Assembly: GCA_041395525.1 (NCBI GenBank)
Contig: JAWLAH010000002.1
Location: 62,001 to 126,000 of the forward strand
Source: CADEED01 sp020442965
GTDB taxonomy: Bacteria > Pseudomonadota > Gammaproteobacteria > Steroidobacterales > Steroidobacteraceae
DNA: 64,000 nucleotides
Direction of reading: 5' to 3'
Of this stretch, positions 63,324 through 64,000 are shown one piece after another (the stretch's first letter is position 1; every line of letters begins with the position of its first letter). Below the pieces are notes generated by a model. The model saw only the letters and a list, made by a program, of their open reading frames with translations. It had not been told where the DNA came from and made no database searches. The translations under genes were made by a program, and so were the position numbers.

Positions 63324-64000
63324 ATGAGCCAGCACTGGACCCCCCAGGATGGTTTGCCCGCAACACTGCGCGGCAAGCTGCATCGATTGCGTCTCAAACG
63401 CGGCCCCGATCGTGCCGACATTCTGGTGCGCCCACCGCCGGCCCGCCCGGAGCGGGTGCTGGCCATGCGGGCGCTGCTGGTACTGGGGCTTTTCCTGCTC
63501 GTCATGGGCGTGTGCTGGTGGGATCGTGCGGGACTGCGGGATCAGTTTGACGGCGAGATCTCGCCATCCGACGTCGTTTACTTCACCATGGTCACCGTCA
63601 CGACAGTGGGCTACGGGGACATCGTGCCGGTGACGGCGCGCGCAAGACTAATCGATGCGCTGGTCATCACGCCTATACGGCTGTTCGTCTGGTTCATTTT
63701 CCTGGGTACGGCCTACGAGTTTCTGATTCAACGCTCGATCGAGGATCTACGCATGTTGCGATTGCAGCGACAGCTGAACAATCACGTTGTCATCTGTGGT
63801 TATGGTGGCGCAGGGCATCACGCTGCGGCCGAGCTGGTACGCATGGGGCGACCCGCGAGCGAAGTCGTCATCATCGACGTCGATCGGGGTGCGGCTGATC
63901 GAGCTGCCGCAGCCGGCTTCACGGCGCTACACGGCACGGCAACGCGCGAGGAGATCCTCGAGATAGCGGCTGTGTCCAAGGCGGCGGCGATTATTGTCAG
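63324..64000 (+). CDS. Potassium channel with TrkA-N (RCK) domain, N-terminal part
   Basis: The gene runs off the right edge; 225 complete codons are visible without a stop. Two membrane segments (about 46-64 and 107-124) flank the pore loop with selectivity filter TTVGYGD, so this is a two-helix K+ channel subunit. It continues into a TrkA-N Rossmann domain beginning VVICGYGGAGHHAAAELV, which binds nucleotide and gates the pore, as in MthK or KtrA. The start ATG gives a short basic cytoplasmic tail. It is divergent from mscS with a 68-base gap. Confidence 0.88.
   Translation, partial: MSQHWTPQDGLPATLRGKLHRLRLKRGPDRADILVRPPPARPERVLAMRALLVLGLFLLVMGVCWWDRAGLRDQFDGEISPSDVVYFTMVTVTTVGYGDIVPVTARARLIDALVITPIRLFVWFIFLGTAYEFLIQRSIEDLRMLRLQRQLNNHVVICGYGGAGHHAAAELVRMGRPASEVVIIDVDRGAADRAAAAGFTALHGTATREEILEIAAVSKAAAIIV

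Overview
The window is a chromosomal segment of a GC-rich Gram-negative bacterium, most likely a gammaproteobacterium. The support is gene order. tig-clpP-clpX-lon-(tRNAs)-ppiD, mltD-methyltransferase-rnhA-dnaQ, and cysS divergent from a cyclophilin-lpxH pair are all arrangements known from that class. A Tat-exported HiPIP and the tRNA-Val/tRNA-Asp pair before ppiD would fit a Xanthomonadales- or Steroidobacter-like lineage, but I cannot place it further from sequence alone. No insertion sequence, integrase, phage gene, rRNA or CRISPR array was seen.

Layout. (1) 1-7.1 kb: end of a glycerate 2-kinase, a receiver/Ser-Thr kinase fusion protein, miaE, the opposite-strand cyclophilin-lpxH pair, gltX-cysS, and HiPIP. 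(2) 7.1-9.2 kb: folD, four tRNAs (Pro, Arg, His, Lys), a small membrane protein and tRNA-Leu. (3) 9.2-17.4 kb: the proteostasis block tig, clpP, clpX, lon, tRNA-Val, tRNA-Asp, ppiD. A sigma-32-like promoter precedes lon. (4) 17.4-22.0 kb: fabI and an mltD-type lytic transglycosylase on the minus strand, then a YafS-like methyltransferase, rnhA and dnaQ on the plus strand.

(5) 22.1-50.7 kb: a large surface-polysaccharide (capsule or O-antigen) locus. It starts and ends with nucleotide-sugar dehydrogenases (a TviB/WbpA-like enzyme and a Ugd). Between them are a UDP-glucuronate 4-epimerase, two DegT-type aminotransferases, pgi, glycosyltransferases (one DXD type, two GT4, one GT2), two divergent Wzi-family genes (one with an apparent frameshift), a very long SLBB-rich Wza/OtnA-like exporter, a Wzz-type chain-length protein, a flippase, a candidate polymerase, two methyltransferases, an AsnB-type amidotransferase, a PglC-size initiating sugar transferase and a WbpM/PglF-type dehydratase. 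Its central part (about 34.7-47 kb) is visibly less GC-rich than the flanks, as expected for an exchangeable antigen core. No Wzc tyrosine kinase or Wzb phosphatase is present. The genes together describe a Wzx/Wzy-type pathway whose repeat unit probably contains uronic acid (possibly amidated) and a 4-amino-4,6-dideoxy sugar.

(6) 50.7-56 kb: an unrecognised protein with a Pro/Ala/Thr-rich linker, a small AbrB/MazE-like plus Doc/Fic-like pair in which the catalytic His of the Fic motif reads Pro, and manC-manB for GDP-mannose. (7) 56-64 kb: an AtzG-like/AtzE-like amidase pair, cysQ, an APH-fold phosphotransferase, a Ca2+-type P-type ATPase, an MscS channel and the start of a K+ channel with a TrkA-N domain that runs off the window.

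Many adjacent same-strand genes overlap by exactly four bases (ATGA, GTGA or TTGA), so translational coupling is common. These overlaps were used to choose several starts. All identifications rest on reading motifs and gene context. No database search was made.
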